From positions 1 to 32,923 of the forward strand of contig JANQGG010000031.1 of NCBI GenBank assembly GCA_028277445.1: a DNA stretch of 32,923 bases, written 5' to 3'. A program made the position numbers and the translations under genes. Positions 9,943 to 18,335 of the stretch are shown here, piece by piece. Source of the DNA: Chloroherpetonaceae bacterium. GTDB lineage: Bacteria; Bacteroidota; Chlorobiia; Chlorobiales; Chloroherpetonaceae. Every line of letters starts with the position of its first letter. Position 1 is the stretch's first letter. The notes below the pieces were generated by a model. It saw only the letters and a list, made by a program, of their open reading frames with translations. It had not been told where the DNA came from and did no database searches.

Positions 9943-11076
9943 CTAAGTAAACTTGTAACGACGCCCTTTCCATAACGCCCCTTTCCCAAACTTGATCCAA
10001 CGCACCGAATTCATTGCAATTAAAATGAACATTGACATGGAAAGAACATGCAAAACACTTTCAAGCAAGGATAGCTTAAACCATAACGCAATTATGAGCC
10101 TTAAAAGAATTCCAATTAAAACATGACTCAATGGAAGATAAAAGTTTGCTAATGTGAACTCTCCATTAATAATAGCTTGCAGCAAAAAGCCAAACGGCGC
10201 GATATAAAACAGAAAACTTAGTGCGCTAATAACCGTAATAGCCGCCAGATTACTCCCTAATCCGGGAAATAAATTTTTTGAAAATCCTTCGTAGGTATCT
10301 TTGAAGTTCCGATACATTCGACACGACATTTCATCAATAGCTCTAAATACCATGGGTTTTCCGCCTGCGCGCTTAACGGCTTTGCATAACCATACATCTT
10401 CAACCAATGCATTCTTAACAGATTCGTGACCATTTATGGTTTCATACATTTTGCGCGTAAATAGCATAAACTGACCATTTGCAAAAACAAATGCCGACGA
10501 TTTTCTTCGCCATATAAATTTTATCGGCAAATAACACAGAACGCTAAAATGAATTAATGGCACAATAACTCGCTCCCAAAACGATCCCAATTCCTGATAT
10601 GGAATTAAGGTTAGCATATCCGCTTGATTTTGTTGCAATGCAGAAACCGAACGTGTTATGCTATGAGGTTTATGCCTGGTATCGGCATCTGTGAATAGCA
10701 GCAGATCACCTGATGCTTCCTGACTAAGTTGATGGCATGCCCAACACTTACCCAGCCAATCGTCGGGTAAATCTTTTCCGGTTAAGATTTTTAATTGAGG
10801 ATACTGATGCTGAAGCTCATTAAGTATCTTCGGGGTTTTATCTTCGGAGTGATCATTCAAAACCAGCACTTCGTAATTTGGGTAATTCTGATCCAATAAC
10901 GACATAATGCATGCGGCAATATTGGTCTCTTCATTCCTGGCAGGTACCATTACCGATACTTTTGGATAGTTAGCCGGAGAAGCTTTAGGTAATGATTTTA
11001 AATCAATGAAATTCTTGAGGAGAATAGCAAAAAAGACAATCAGGGAAAATGAAATACAAAGTTGGTAAATAAGCAT
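9943..11076 (-). CDS. family-2 glycosyltransferase, CrtQ/CruC-like (possible carotenoid glucosyltransferase)
   Basis: The 377-residue protein has an N-terminal membrane anchor (about 3-22), a GT-A domain with VSVMVPARNEETNI (41-53), the acidic site LVLNDHSED, and a DxD-type motif FTDADT (D130, D132). Several hydrophobic segments follow after about residue 265, and it ends WKGRRYKFT. The layout and the terminal WKGRxY motif resemble staphylococcal CrtQ and the green sulfur bacterial CruC group that glycosylate carotenoids. A chlorophyll synthase and a phytol kinase-like gene lie a few kb upstream, which fits pigment modification, but the substrate is inferred. The start codon lies directly after the T-run of the get3d terminator and has no Shine-Dalgarno sequence. 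The N-terminal anchor argues that the start is nevertheless correct. Confidence 0.8.
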   Translation of the reverse strand: MLIYQLCISFSLIVFFAILLKNFIDLKSLPKASPANYPKVSVMVPARNEETNIAACIMSLLDQNYPNYEVLVLNDHSEDKTPKILNELQHQYPQLKILTGKDLPDDWLGKCWACHQLSQEASGDLLLFTDADTRHKPHSITRSVSALQQNQADMLTLIPYQELGSFWERVIVPLIHFSVLCYLPIKFIWRRKSSAFVFANGQFMLFTRKMYETINGHESVKNALVEDVWLCKAVKRAGGKPMVFRAIDEMSCRMYRNFKDTYEGFSKNLFPGLGSNLAAITVISALSFLFYIAPFGFLLQAIINGEFTLANFYLPLSHVLIGILLRLIIALWFKLSLLESVLHVLSMSMFILIAMNSVRWIKFGKGALWKGRRYKFT

Positions 11077-11114
11077 AAAAATAAAAAAGGGCTATTGCAA
11101 AAAAGCAATAGCCC
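11077..11114 (-). terminator. intrinsic terminator after get3d
   Basis: A perfect 10-bp stem, GGGCTATTGC (11089-11098) and GCAATAGCCC (11105-11114), with a 6-nt loop, is followed on the minus strand by a run TTTTTTATTTTT. It begins 8 bp after the get3d stop codon. The run ends exactly at the ATG of the glycosyltransferase, so read-through or an internal promoter is needed for that gene. Confidence 0.92.
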
Positions 11115-11122
11115 CAAATCAT

Positions 11123-12358
11123 TTAAGCAGTTGTTGCTTCTGTTTGAGTTTCTTCTTGGGTTTTAGCGCCTTCAGCAGGCTGAACAAAATCAATGCAAAG
11201 CCATTTATCTTCAAATTTAGCTTCATCAGATTGTAAACCTGCAAGGAAGATTGGCAAGGTAATGGTTTTCTGATTATCACCGAGCCTGATTGTTAAATCG
11301 TCGCCTTGTTGAAGAACCTTGATATCCATACCGGTGTCGGCTAAGAAAGGCAATTTAATTTTTAGCTGGAAGTTGCCGCCATCAAGCTTCTTGATTTCAA
11401 TCGGATTTTCTTTGAAGTAGATTTCCGAAGGATCAGAATCGCCATAAACCTGATCAGACATTTTTCTGAGCATATCTAAACCTACGACTTCGCCTGGGAA
11501 CAACGGCGCTTTGGATACAGGGATCGGACTAAATGCTTCGTTGATCTCCCCAACATATTTTTGTTGGATTTTTTTCCACTCGTTGAGGTAACCGCTATCC
11601 TGCTCATCCGGCAACAATCTGTTGATCATCACGCGATCTACAGTAATACCATAAAGATTAAGATATGTCAAAGCACGCATCGACTCTTTGATAACCATTT
11701 TTTCTGCATTCATGACCAAACGAACCGATGTTTTGGAATTATCAGCCAAGATATCAATGATACCATCTGTTGCCGAGAACAATTGTTCAACCGCATCATA
11801 TACTTCAGCCGGTGCAACCATTTTATCAATATTTTTCGACATTTTGGACATCGGACGAATCAGAGGCTTAACTGCATATTTTTCAAGATTACGAATAAGC
11901 TTTAACACCCAACCAAACGTTTCAGGTAATGATAGCAAACGGAGAGTTTCGCCGGTAGGGGCGCAATCAACAACCAAGAGATCGTATTCCTGACTTCTTT
12001 CATATTCTTTGATATAAGACAGGGAGAAGAGTTCTTCCATGCCTGGTAAAATTCCCATCTCTTCAGCATATACATCCTCAATGCCTTTGCTGTGCATTAA
12101 TTCCGCAAAGTGAGCACGCACAACTTCCCAATTGGTATTTAAATCATTATAAACGCTTACTTCCTGTCCCCATAAGTTCTCTTTGACTTTAACAGGAGAT
12201 GGCCCGAGTTCAACATCAAGTGAATCAGCCAAACTATGTGCTGGGTCGGTAGACATAATTAATGTTTTCTTACCGCTCTCTGCAGCTCTTAGTGCGGTAC
12301 TTGCTGCAATAGAGGTTTTACCAACCCCACCTTTACCTGTAAATACAATAATTCTCAT
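11123..12358 (-). CDS. Get3d-type ArsA/Get3 ATPase with C-terminal alpha-crystallin domain
   Basis: The 411-residue protein starts [16 protein letters not shown], the deviant Walker A of the SIMIBI class (G8-T15). It continues with the switch-I motif [11 protein letters not shown] and the switch-II region [14 protein letters not shown]. After about residue 315 a small beta-rich domain follows ([19 protein letters not shown], then [18 protein letters not shown]), matching the ArsA_HSP20 / alpha-crystallin domain found in bacterial Get3 homologues. The metal-binding residues of arsenite pumps are not apparent, so it is unlikely to be an arsenite ATPase. Get3d proteins are known mainly from photosynthetic organisms; in green sulfur bacteria such ATPases have been linked to chlorosomes. 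Binding of hydrophobic helices or pigments is inferred. It is monocistronic, with a 175-bp leader containing a 6-bp inverted repeat (12386-12408) and a strong terminator. Confidence 0.88.
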   Translation of the reverse strand: MRIIVFTGKGGVGKTSIAASTALRAAESGKKTLIMSTDPAHSLADSLDVELGPSPVKVKENLWGQEVSVYNDLNTNWEVVRAHFAELMHSKGIEDVYAEEMGILPGMEELFSLSYIKEYERSQEYDLLVVDCAPTGETLRLLSLPETFGWVLKLIRNLEKYAVKPLIRPMSKMSKNIDKMVAPAEVYDAVEQLFSATDGIIDILADNSKTSVRLVMNAEKMVIKESMRALTYLNLYGITVDRVMINRLLPDEQDSGYLNEWKKIQQKYVGEINEAFSPIPVSKAPLFPGEVVGLDMLRKMSDQVYGDSDPSEIYFKENPIEIKKLDGGNFQLKIKLPFLADTGMDIKVLQQGDDLTIRLGDNQKTITLPIFLAGLQSDEAKFEDKWLCIDFVQPAEGAKTQEETQTEATTA

Positions 12359-12533
12359 AACTCTGTGACATCCTTTCTCAAAAAGAGAATCAATTAAGTT
12401 TAGATTCTAAAATAAATGGTGATGAATTTAAAAGAAACTTTTGTTAGAAAAAAATTTTCTAAGACCTTACTCATTTAAAAATGTTTATCCTGATAATTTC
12501 CTAATTCAAAGAACTACAAAAACCCTTAAACTT

Positions 12534-13061
12534 TTATTTTTTACGAACATGCTCTTTTTTTCTTGGTTTTTGCTTTTGAATGGTTTTTAAACAAAGCGGG
12601 ATAGAATCAACAACACACTCTATTGCTGATTTAGCATTTTCCGGATTACCCGGCAAATTAAGAATAAACGTGTTTTTTCTTAATCCGCTTAGACCTCTTG
12701 AAAACAACATTTTGGGGTAACGCTTCCGGGTTTCTTCACGTATTGCTTCTGAAACGCCCGAGAGTTCTTTATCAAGCACTTTAGCTGTTGCTTCGGGGGT
12801 GACATCGCGGGAAGAGCAGCCTGAACCACCTACCGTAACCACAACATCCATTTTTTCAATATCTGTGCATCTCAACAGCTCATCAACAATCGACTGCTCA
12901 TTATCAGGTACAACAGTTTGTATATGAACGTCAAATACTTCAGGATCAAACACATCTACTACCATCGGGCCGGTTTCGTCTTTATAAACACCTTGATAAG
13001 CTATATCGCTTACTGTAATAACTGCAACTTTAAATTTCCGTATATCTTTCACATTCATCAA
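12534..13061 (-). CDS. molybdenum cofactor biosynthesis protein, MoaB/MogA family
   Basis: The 175-residue protein is a single MoCF_biosynth domain. It has KVAVITVSDIAYQGVYKDETGP at the start, the substrate-binding loop VVVTVGGSGCSSRDVTPEAT and the closing LNLPGNPENA. This family adenylates molybdopterin (MogA-type) or binds it (MoaB). The usual TGGTGxxxRD loop reads VGGSGCSSRD, a mild variant that keeps the Arg-Asp and DVTPEAT parts. The C-terminus is lysine/arginine-rich (QKQKPRKKEHVRKK). It follows hisG by 75 bp on the same strand. MogA and MoaB cannot be separated from sequence alone. Confidence 0.85.
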   Translation of the reverse strand: MMNVKDIRKFKVAVITVSDIAYQGVYKDETGPMVVDVFDPEVFDVHIQTVVPDNEQSIVDELLRCTDIEKMDVVVTVGGSGCSSRDVTPEATAKVLDKELSGVSEAIREETRKRYPKMLFSRGLSGLRKNTFILNLPGNPENAKSAIECVVDSIPLCLKTIQKQKPRKKEHVRKK

Positions 13062-13136
13062 ATAGTGCAGTTAAACTTACAACATTTTTGAGAATTATCC
13101 GCATAATTGCCACAAAATGCCTTGAGCGCTAACGAA

Positions 13137-14024
13137 TTACAAGATTAATTTACTAATCTCGTATTCGAAAATACCTTCTGCGCCGGCGCGTTTTAACTCG
13201 GGAATTAAACGACGAACCGTTTTTTCTTCTACAATCACTTCCAATGCCACCCAGTTTTCATCCGTTAAATTCGAGACGGTTGGTTTTCTGAGAGCAGGGA
13301 TTTGGTCCATCACCCGTTTAAAATCGTCTTTTTTAAAATTCATTTTCAAGCCAACTTTGCCTTGTGCGCGAATAGCTCCTTCAAGCAGCATGGCAATATT
13401 TTCAATTTTTTCTTTTTTCCACGGGTCGTTCCAGGCCGCTTTGTTTGCAATCAGCTTGGTATTGCTTTCCAAAATGGTTTCAACGATCCTAAGCTTATTG
13501 GCTCTTAATGAATTTCCGGTTTCGGTAACTTCTACAATCGCATCCACTAACTCAGGGGGTTTTACTTCAGTTGCGCCCCAACTAAACTCAACATCTGCGG
13601 TGACGTTGTTTCTTGCCAGATAATCCTTTGTAATGTTAATGACTTCCGTCGCTACACGTTTACCTTCGAGATCTTTAACTGATTGAATTGAGCTGGATTC
13701 GGGGACTGCCAACACCCAACGAACCGGTCGCATAGAAGCTTTAGAATAAATTAAGTCGCATACTTCAACAACATCGGCGCCAGTTTCAATAATCCAATCT
13801 TTTCCGGTAAGGCCCACATCAAACGCCCCTTTTTCAATATAGCGTGCCATTTCCTGAGCGCGAATCAAAATAGCCTCAATTTCATCATCATCAATTGAGG
13901 GAAAATAGGAGCGGCTTGATACCGAAAAATGGAAACCTGCGTTTGCAAACAAATCTAAAGTAGACTCTTGCAAACTACCTTTAGGTAAACCGATTTTTAA
14001 AATTTGATTTGGTTTTTCTGACAT
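13137..14024 (-). CDS. hisG: ATP phosphoribosyltransferase, long form
   Basis: The first step of histidine biosynthesis: PRPP and ATP condense to phosphoribosyl-ATP. The 295-residue length is that of the long form (HisG_L), with a catalytic bilobed periplasmic-binding-like domain (about 8-215) starting [23 protein letters not shown]. It includes GLTGKDWI and [22 protein letters not shown], which contains the PRPP-binding region. A C-terminal regulatory ACT-like domain for feedback by histidine follows (about 220-295). The long form does not need HisZ. It sits between lpxH (57 bp) and moaB (75 bp) and not in a his operon. Confidence 0.95.
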   Translation of the reverse strand: MSEKPNQILKIGLPKGSLQESTLDLFANAGFHFSVSSRSYFPSIDDDEIEAILIRAQEMARYIEKGAFDVGLTGKDWIIETGADVVEVCDLIYSKASMRPVRWVLAVPESSSIQSVKDLEGKRVATEVINITKDYLARNNVTADVEFSWGATEVKPPELVDAIVEVTETGNSLRANKLRIVETILESNTKLIANKAAWNDPWKKEKIENIAMLLEGAIRAQGKVGLKMNFKKDDFKRVMDQIPALRKPTVSNLTDENWVALEVIVEEKTVRRLIPELKRAGAEGIFEYEISKLIL

Positions 14025-14081
14025 GTAATTACAACTGAATTTAATATTAACTAATTGAGTAATCCCTTAAAAATCCCGCGT

Positions 14082-14894
14082 CTATTTGCTTATAAAATTG
14101 TGCGATAAACTTTGCTCTGGTACTAATGGCTCACTATAAAGTGTTTTACCATTTTTTGCATTAATAAGAGTCATCGTATTGTTTGCAAATACACCATATG
14201 TAGGTTTATCATCAATCCATGTGCCTAGATTCACATAATAACTTCTATGATTGTTTAAAGGCATAAGCTTTGGCACATGCCTGTGGCCGCAGATAAAATA
14301 ATCGAACGTTTCTTTTTTCAACAACTCATTGGCATAAATATACAAGCGTTCGTTTTCCCCATAATCTGAGGGTGAATAGGTGTGTTTCCGGCTTAAACGC
14401 GATAAATAATTCATTAAACCCACGCCAATATCGGGGTGGATTCCTTTAAATAACTTTAAATTAAATGAATTTCTAATGATGGCGCGATACAACTTGTAGC
14501 CGATATCGCCCTTGCCGATGCCATCGCCATGAGCCAAAATAAATTTTTTCCCGTTATGATTTAATTTTAACTGCCCATATATGGTTTTTAATCCCAGTTC
14601 TTCAGTGAAGTATGAACCCAGATAAAAATCATGATTGCCGGCTAAGTAGTAAACGTCAATACCTTTTCGCGTAAGATCAGTTAATCTGCCAAAGAAACGA
14701 ACATGCCCTTTTGGCACCACGTGCTTATACTCCATCCAATAGTCAAGGATATCCCCAACTAAGAATAAGGTTTTACCTTTTTGTTCTATTTCTTCAAAAA
14801 GGGATAATACCAGTTCCAGCTTTTCCTGTTCTTTTGACTTTTCCTGCAAGCCAAAATGGACATCGCTAATAAAATATAGATTTGACATCGACAC
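14082..14894 (-). CDS. lpxH: UDP-2,3-diacylglucosamine pyrophosphohydrolase-like metallophosphoesterase
   Basis: The 270-residue protein has the calcineurin-like phosphoesterase motifs in order: FISDVHFG (metal ligands D11, H13), FLVGDILDYW, LAGNHDFY, AHGDGIG and CGHRHVP. The signature following GD, with an aromatic/Trp residue, and the length fit LpxH/YbbF-type enzymes that hydrolyse UDP-2,3-diacylglucosamine to lipid X in lipid A synthesis at the inner membrane. This fits a Gram-negative cell. It starts 22 bp after the phytol kinase-like gene, so it is probably cotranscribed with the pigment genes. A related metallophosphoesterase with another substrate cannot be excluded. Confidence 0.83.
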   Translation of the reverse strand: MSMSNLYFISDVHFGLQEKSKEQEKLELVLSLFEEIEQKGKTLFLVGDILDYWMEYKHVVPKGHVRFFGRLTDLTRKGIDVYYLAGNHDFYLGSYFTEELGLKTIYGQLKLNHNGKKFILAHGDGIGKGDIGYKLYRAIIRNSFNLKLFKGIHPDIGVGLMNYLSRLSRKHTYSPSDYGENERLYIYANELLKKETFDYFICGHRHVPKLMPLNNHRSYYVNLGTWIDDKPTYGVFANNTMTLINAKNGKTLYSEPLVPEQSLSHNFISK

Positions 14895-14916
14895 ATTTTT
14901 CCATTCTTATTCTCGA

Positions 14917-15624
14917 TTATATGAACTGCGCAAGAATAATAACAGAAGCCGGGATGAAAAAGTTATCTAATTCTTTCGGACTTATACCTTCAGCTATTGT
15001 TGCAATTACCGAAAAAATCAAAATACGTGTAACATCAAAATATTGCGGGGCAAGAAACCACATAAAAAAGCACCCTGCTAAAAAACTGGCTGCAAAAACC
15101 GAAAGACTTCCTTCAACGCTTTTTTGACTCAACACCTTATATTTCATTTTCCCAAATCGAGTACCGATCATCGGAGCAATGCCATCACCCCAACCCAGAG
15201 CTGCCATTGCCATTATGCCTTCAAAACTTTTGTAATATAGCGTGCCGCATAAAATGGAGACAATCACAAAATAGAGCGGCCCTTTCAACAATTCCTTTCG
15301 ATCGCCGGTTCGGGTCATGGTACGAACCGCTTCATCATCAGGGTCGGCAAACAATCCTTTCATAACCAACAAAAATAACCACAACACCAGCACAGAGATA
15401 TTTAAGTACTCCGTGCCATCGCCATCTGTGTATAGCGACCAAAAGATAATTAAAGAGCCAGCACCAATATGGGTGATTTTTCGGCTGATATCTGGCGCCA
15501 ACCCATGCTTTTTAACAAAATAATCCATGAGCGCCACCAAGCCGAAAACATAGACAAACGTAAAAAAAGTCACGACCACGTTATTAATCAGTGCATCGTG
15601 ACTAAAAATTTGGATAAATAGCAT
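14917..15624 (-). CDS. phytol kinase-like (VTE5/dolichol kinase family) membrane protein
   Basis: The 235-residue polytopic protein has about six to seven membrane segments. The family signature is GWGDGIAPMIGTRFGKMKYK followed by QKSVEGSLSVF, the CTP-binding region shared by phytol, farnesol and dolichol kinases and CDP-DAG synthases. HKxGLAPDISRKITHIGAG near the N-terminus is also typical of VTE5. It lies 42 bp downstream of a chlorophyll synthase, whose prenyl-diphosphate substrate could be supplied by kinase-driven salvage of phytol, farnesol or geranylgeraniol. That adjacency is the best clue to its role; the alcohol is not known. Confidence 0.82.
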   Translation of the reverse strand: MLFIQIFSHDALINNVVVTFFTFVYVFGLVALMDYFVKKHGLAPDISRKITHIGAGSLIIFWSLYTDGDGTEYLNISVLVLWLFLLVMKGLFADPDDEAVRTMTRTGDRKELLKGPLYFVIVSILCGTLYYKSFEGIMAMAALGWGDGIAPMIGTRFGKMKYKVLSQKSVEGSLSVFAASFLAGCFFMWFLAPQYFDVTRILIFSVIATIAEGISPKELDNFFIPASVIILAQFI

Positions 15625-15666
15625 AGCTAATATGTGCTTTGGGTTAAGGAAGGCTTAGAACTTCTG

Positions 15667-16683
15667 TTAATTTCCTGCGAGCATAATTGAGGCGGCAATG
15701 ACATTGATTAAATAGAGTCCATTATTAACAATCAAATACCTTAAGAAAGACTTATGTTCTTTTACTTCACTTTTACCAACCAAATTTGAAAATCCCATTC
15801 CGGAAACACTTGCATCCAATGCTTTTGCGCCATTTTTCGGATCGTGGAAGAGCGTGATTTGCATGACTAAAATAATGATCAATGAGATCAACGAAACATA
15901 AAACATGATCTGAAAGCCCCAGTCATGCATCAAATAGACAAACCATATAAAAGGCACATCTACAAATACAAATGACACAAGATAGGTGTTTTTTGCGCCA
16001 ATCATAACCGGCAGTGATTTTAAACCGCCTTCTTTATCACCTTTTGCAGATTTAAAATCGTTTAAGAAAATCAAACCAATGGTCATGCAAGCATTGATAA
16101 TGGCCATATAAAAGACCTCTAATCGAATTTCGGTAAAAATGGCATTGCCGGAAAGCCAGGTAATAAAACTGTAACTTAATCCAACTGCCGGAGCTGAAGC
16201 CAAAACATTACGTTTAAGTTTAAATGGTGGCGCTGAATAAATATAGCCCATGAATAAGCCAACGACAATGGCCGTAATAATGATAAATCGTTGCTGTCCT
16301 TCGAACTGCAACCCTAAAACAACCCCAAGTAAAAGAGCCAGCGCACCAACTATCGACCAATTCCAAACAGCTTCTTTTTCACTTAAACGTCCTGAAGGAA
16401 TTGGACGGGAAGGTTCATTGACTTTATCCAAGAAGCGATCGTAATAATCATTAACGGATTGACTAAAACCCGTGCCAAGCGGACCATATAACACAATCAA
16501 AAGACCCAACAACAAGAAATGATACCAATTTAGCTCCATTGCCCCTGAAGCAATTGCACCGCAAGCGATTCCCTGAACTGCGCTGATCCAAGTAACCGGG
16601 TCAAGTAGCTCAATATGCGCTTTGATTTTATCTTTAATCGTTAAATCTGTTCTGAGAGGGAAATTGGATTCTAAGCCACTCAT
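15667..16683 (-). CDS. (bacterio)chlorophyll synthase, BchG/BchK/ChlG family
   Basis: A UbiA-type prenyltransferase of 338 residues that esterifies a (bacterio)chlorophyllide with a prenyl diphosphate at the membrane. It has DPVTWISAVQGIACGAIASG, the first Asp-rich motif in NDYYDRFLDKVNEPSRPIPS, a YIYSAPPFKLKRN motif characteristic of chlorophyll synthases, and the second Asp motif NDFKSAKGDKEGG, plus about eight to nine membrane helices. Green sulfur bacteria have three paralogues (for BChl a, BChl c and Chl a); which one this is cannot be decided here, though bchK is a reasonable guess. The reading frame is open up to 16785, but I chose the ATG at 16683 because AAGGA lies 5 nt before it and the upstream residues do not look like family sequence. 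Downstream genes follow closely (phytol kinase 42 bp, then lpxH). Confidence 0.9.
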   Translation of the reverse strand: MSGLESNFPLRTDLTIKDKIKAHIELLDPVTWISAVQGIACGAIASGAMELNWYHFLLLGLLIVLYGPLGTGFSQSVNDYYDRFLDKVNEPSRPIPSGRLSEKEAVWNWSIVGALALLLGVVLGLQFEGQQRFIIITAIVVGLFMGYIYSAPPFKLKRNVLASAPAVGLSYSFITWLSGNAIFTEIRLEVFYMAIINACMTIGLIFLNDFKSAKGDKEGGLKSLPVMIGAKNTYLVSFVFVDVPFIWFVYLMHDWGFQIMFYVSLISLIIILVMQITLFHDPKNGAKALDASVSGMGFSNLVGKSEVKEHKSFLRYLIVNNGLYLINVIAASIMLAGN

Positions 16684-16744
16684 GTTTCCTTGGTTCATTT
16701 TAAATCTCGGAAATCCTGGTTTTATTTTTTCATGATGAAAACGC

Positions 16745-16774
16745 TTATAACCTCGATGATCGCAATTTTTGCAA
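16745..16774 (-). promoter_or_regulatory. possible promoter of the chlorophyll synthase unit
   Basis: In the roughly 275-bp gap between miaB and the synthase, TTGCAA (16774-16769) and TTATAA (16750-16745) are separated by 18 bp on the minus strand. Transcription would begin near 16738, about 55 nt before the chosen start. This is a weak pattern match in AT-rich DNA. No clear terminator for miaB was found in the same gap. Confidence 0.25.
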
Positions 16775-16958
16775 ATGCTGTGCAATAAGAGGCTTTTTTC
16801 TAGAGAGAAAAATATTAAAAAGTTTCAAAAAACATAGCCTTTTTCTAACGTTATCAATAATTAGTTTTTTAATTACTTTTTTTCTTTTTCCAGATGCGTT
16901 TTCTATCGATGAATCTATAACGACCAGATTCACTGTTTGTGTTAATATGTTTTAAAAC

Positions 16959-18308
16959 TTAGCGTTCTGCTACAGCAATTAATGTTGCACCTGTAGCCTT
17001 CTGAATTTTAACATTCACTTTATCGCCAACGGTAGCCGAGTTTTTTGGAAACACCACTACACGATTTGTCGTTGTTCTCCCCATCCACTGATTTTGAGAG
17101 CGTTTGCTTTCCCCTTCAATTAAAACTTCAACGGTTTGTCCGATTGCTTTTTGAAATTCTTCGGCAGAAATTCGCCGTTGGACATCAATAACTTCTGTTA
17201 ATCGTCGTTGTTTGATATCGGCTAAAACATCGTCTTTTAAATCGCGCTCCGCCGAGGTGTTCGGCCTAACGGAATAAGCAAATGTAAAGGCATAATCGTA
17301 ACGAACTTCTTCAAGCAAAGACAATGTCTGCTGATGATCCTCTTCTGTTTCGGTGCAAAATCCGGTTATAATATCGGTTGAAATTTTACATCCTGGGATC
17401 AGGTCTTTGATTGTTTTAATTTTTTCCAAATACGCTTCACGCGTATGGCCTCGCTTCATCAACTGAAGCATTCTTGACGATCCGGATTGAACCGGCAAGT
17501 GTATCGAGTTACAAATGTTGGTTTGTTTTGCAATCGTTTCAATTAACTCATAAGACATATCTTTCGGATGAGACGTTGTGAATCGTATTCTCACCGAATT
17601 ATCCACATTACTAATTTCCTCCAATAATCCAGGAAATCCGGTTTTGCTCAGTTCATCAAAATATGAATTTACATTCTGACCTAAAACTGTTATTTCTTTA
17701 AAACCTTCGTTAATGATTTTTTCAACATCATTAAGAATCGAGGATTTGCTTCGGCTGCGCTCCCGACCACGTGTAAAAGGTACAACACAAAACGCACACA
17801 TGTTATTGCAGCCCCTCATTATTGAAATAAAGGCTGATATGCCTTTTTTACGAACCGGATTAATATCGGCATAGGTTTCTTCTAACGATAGCAACACATT
17901 GGCCGCTTTTTGACCGCCTTCCGCCAGTTCAATTAAATGCGGTAGAGAGCGGTAAGAATCAGGCCCGGCAATCAGATCCAATACATCTTCTTCCTTAAAC
18001 AGCTTATCCTTTAATCGCTCGGCCATACAGCCCAATATTCCCACGATTAAGGATGAATTGGTTTTCTTGATCGCTCTTAACTGCTGAAGCTTATGGCGTA
18101 TTTTCTGCTCTGCGTTATCCCGAACTGCACAAGTATTGAGAAAGATCAAATTAGCTGAATGCTCATCTTCAGAAATACAAAATCCCTGATCCGAAAGAAT
18201 CGAATGAATAATCTCCGTATCTGAAAAATTCATTTGGCAACCATACGTTTCAATATATACTTTTGGTTGAGAGTTGGTCTCCAAACTATTATCATGACGT
18301 TCTTGCAT
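16959..18308 (-). CDS. miaB: tRNA-2-methylthio-N6-dimethylallyladenosine synthase
   Basis: A radical-SAM methylthiotransferase of 449 residues that adds the 2-methylthio group to i6A37 of tRNAs. The N-terminal UPF0004 domain has the three auxiliary-cluster cysteines (C24 in YGCQMNFSD, C60 in LNTCAVRDNA, C94 in GCMAERL). The radical-SAM cluster motif CxxxCxxC is C167-C171-C174 in RGCNNMCAFCVVPFTRGRE. A TRAM domain occupies about 380-449. EVLIEGESKR and the absence of a MtaB- or RimO-type sequence favour MiaB. The start is 27 bp after the stop of the metallopeptidase gene. A TTATCCACA match inside the gene (17599-17607) is probably coincidental. Confidence 0.95.
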   Translation of the reverse strand: MQERHDNSLETNSQPKVYIETYGCQMNFSDTEIIHSILSDQGFCISEDEHSANLIFLNTCAVRDNAEQKIRHKLQQLRAIKKTNSSLIVGILGCMAERLKDKLFKEEDVLDLIAGPDSYRSLPHLIELAEGGQKAANVLLSLEETYADINPVRKKGISAFISIMRGCNNMCAFCVVPFTRGRERSRSKSSILNDVEKIINEGFKEITVLGQNVNSYFDELSKTGFPGLLEEISNVDNSVRIRFTTSHPKDMSYELIETIAKQTNICNSIHLPVQSGSSRMLQLMKRGHTREAYLEKIKTIKDLIPGCKISTDIITGFCTETEEDHQQTLSLLEEVRYDYAFTFAYSVRPNTSAERDLKDDVLADIKQRRLTEVIDVQRRISAEEFQKAIGQTVEVLIEGESKRSQNQWMGRTTTNRVVVFPKNSATVGDKVNVKIQKATGATLIAVAER

Positions 18309-18335
18309 ACTACTACTTGGTCTCCGAATAATGAA

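Noticed and set aside
11123-12358. Arsenite efflux ATPase ArsA
   Set aside because: It is a single ATPase domain with an alpha-crystallin tail, without the arsenite-binding cysteines or ars neighbours.
16684-16785. N-terminal extension of the chlorophyll synthase frame (34 codons from 16785)
   Set aside because: It does not resemble family sequence, and AAGGA before the ATG at 16683 marks a better start.
16745-16933. 62-codon frame in the miaB-synthase gap
   Set aside because: Composition and lack of a ribosome-binding site suggest a chance frame in AT-rich DNA.
17599-17607. Perfect DnaA box TTATCCACA
   Set aside because: It is single and inside the miaB coding sequence; no neighbouring boxes or AT-rich DNA, so probably chance.
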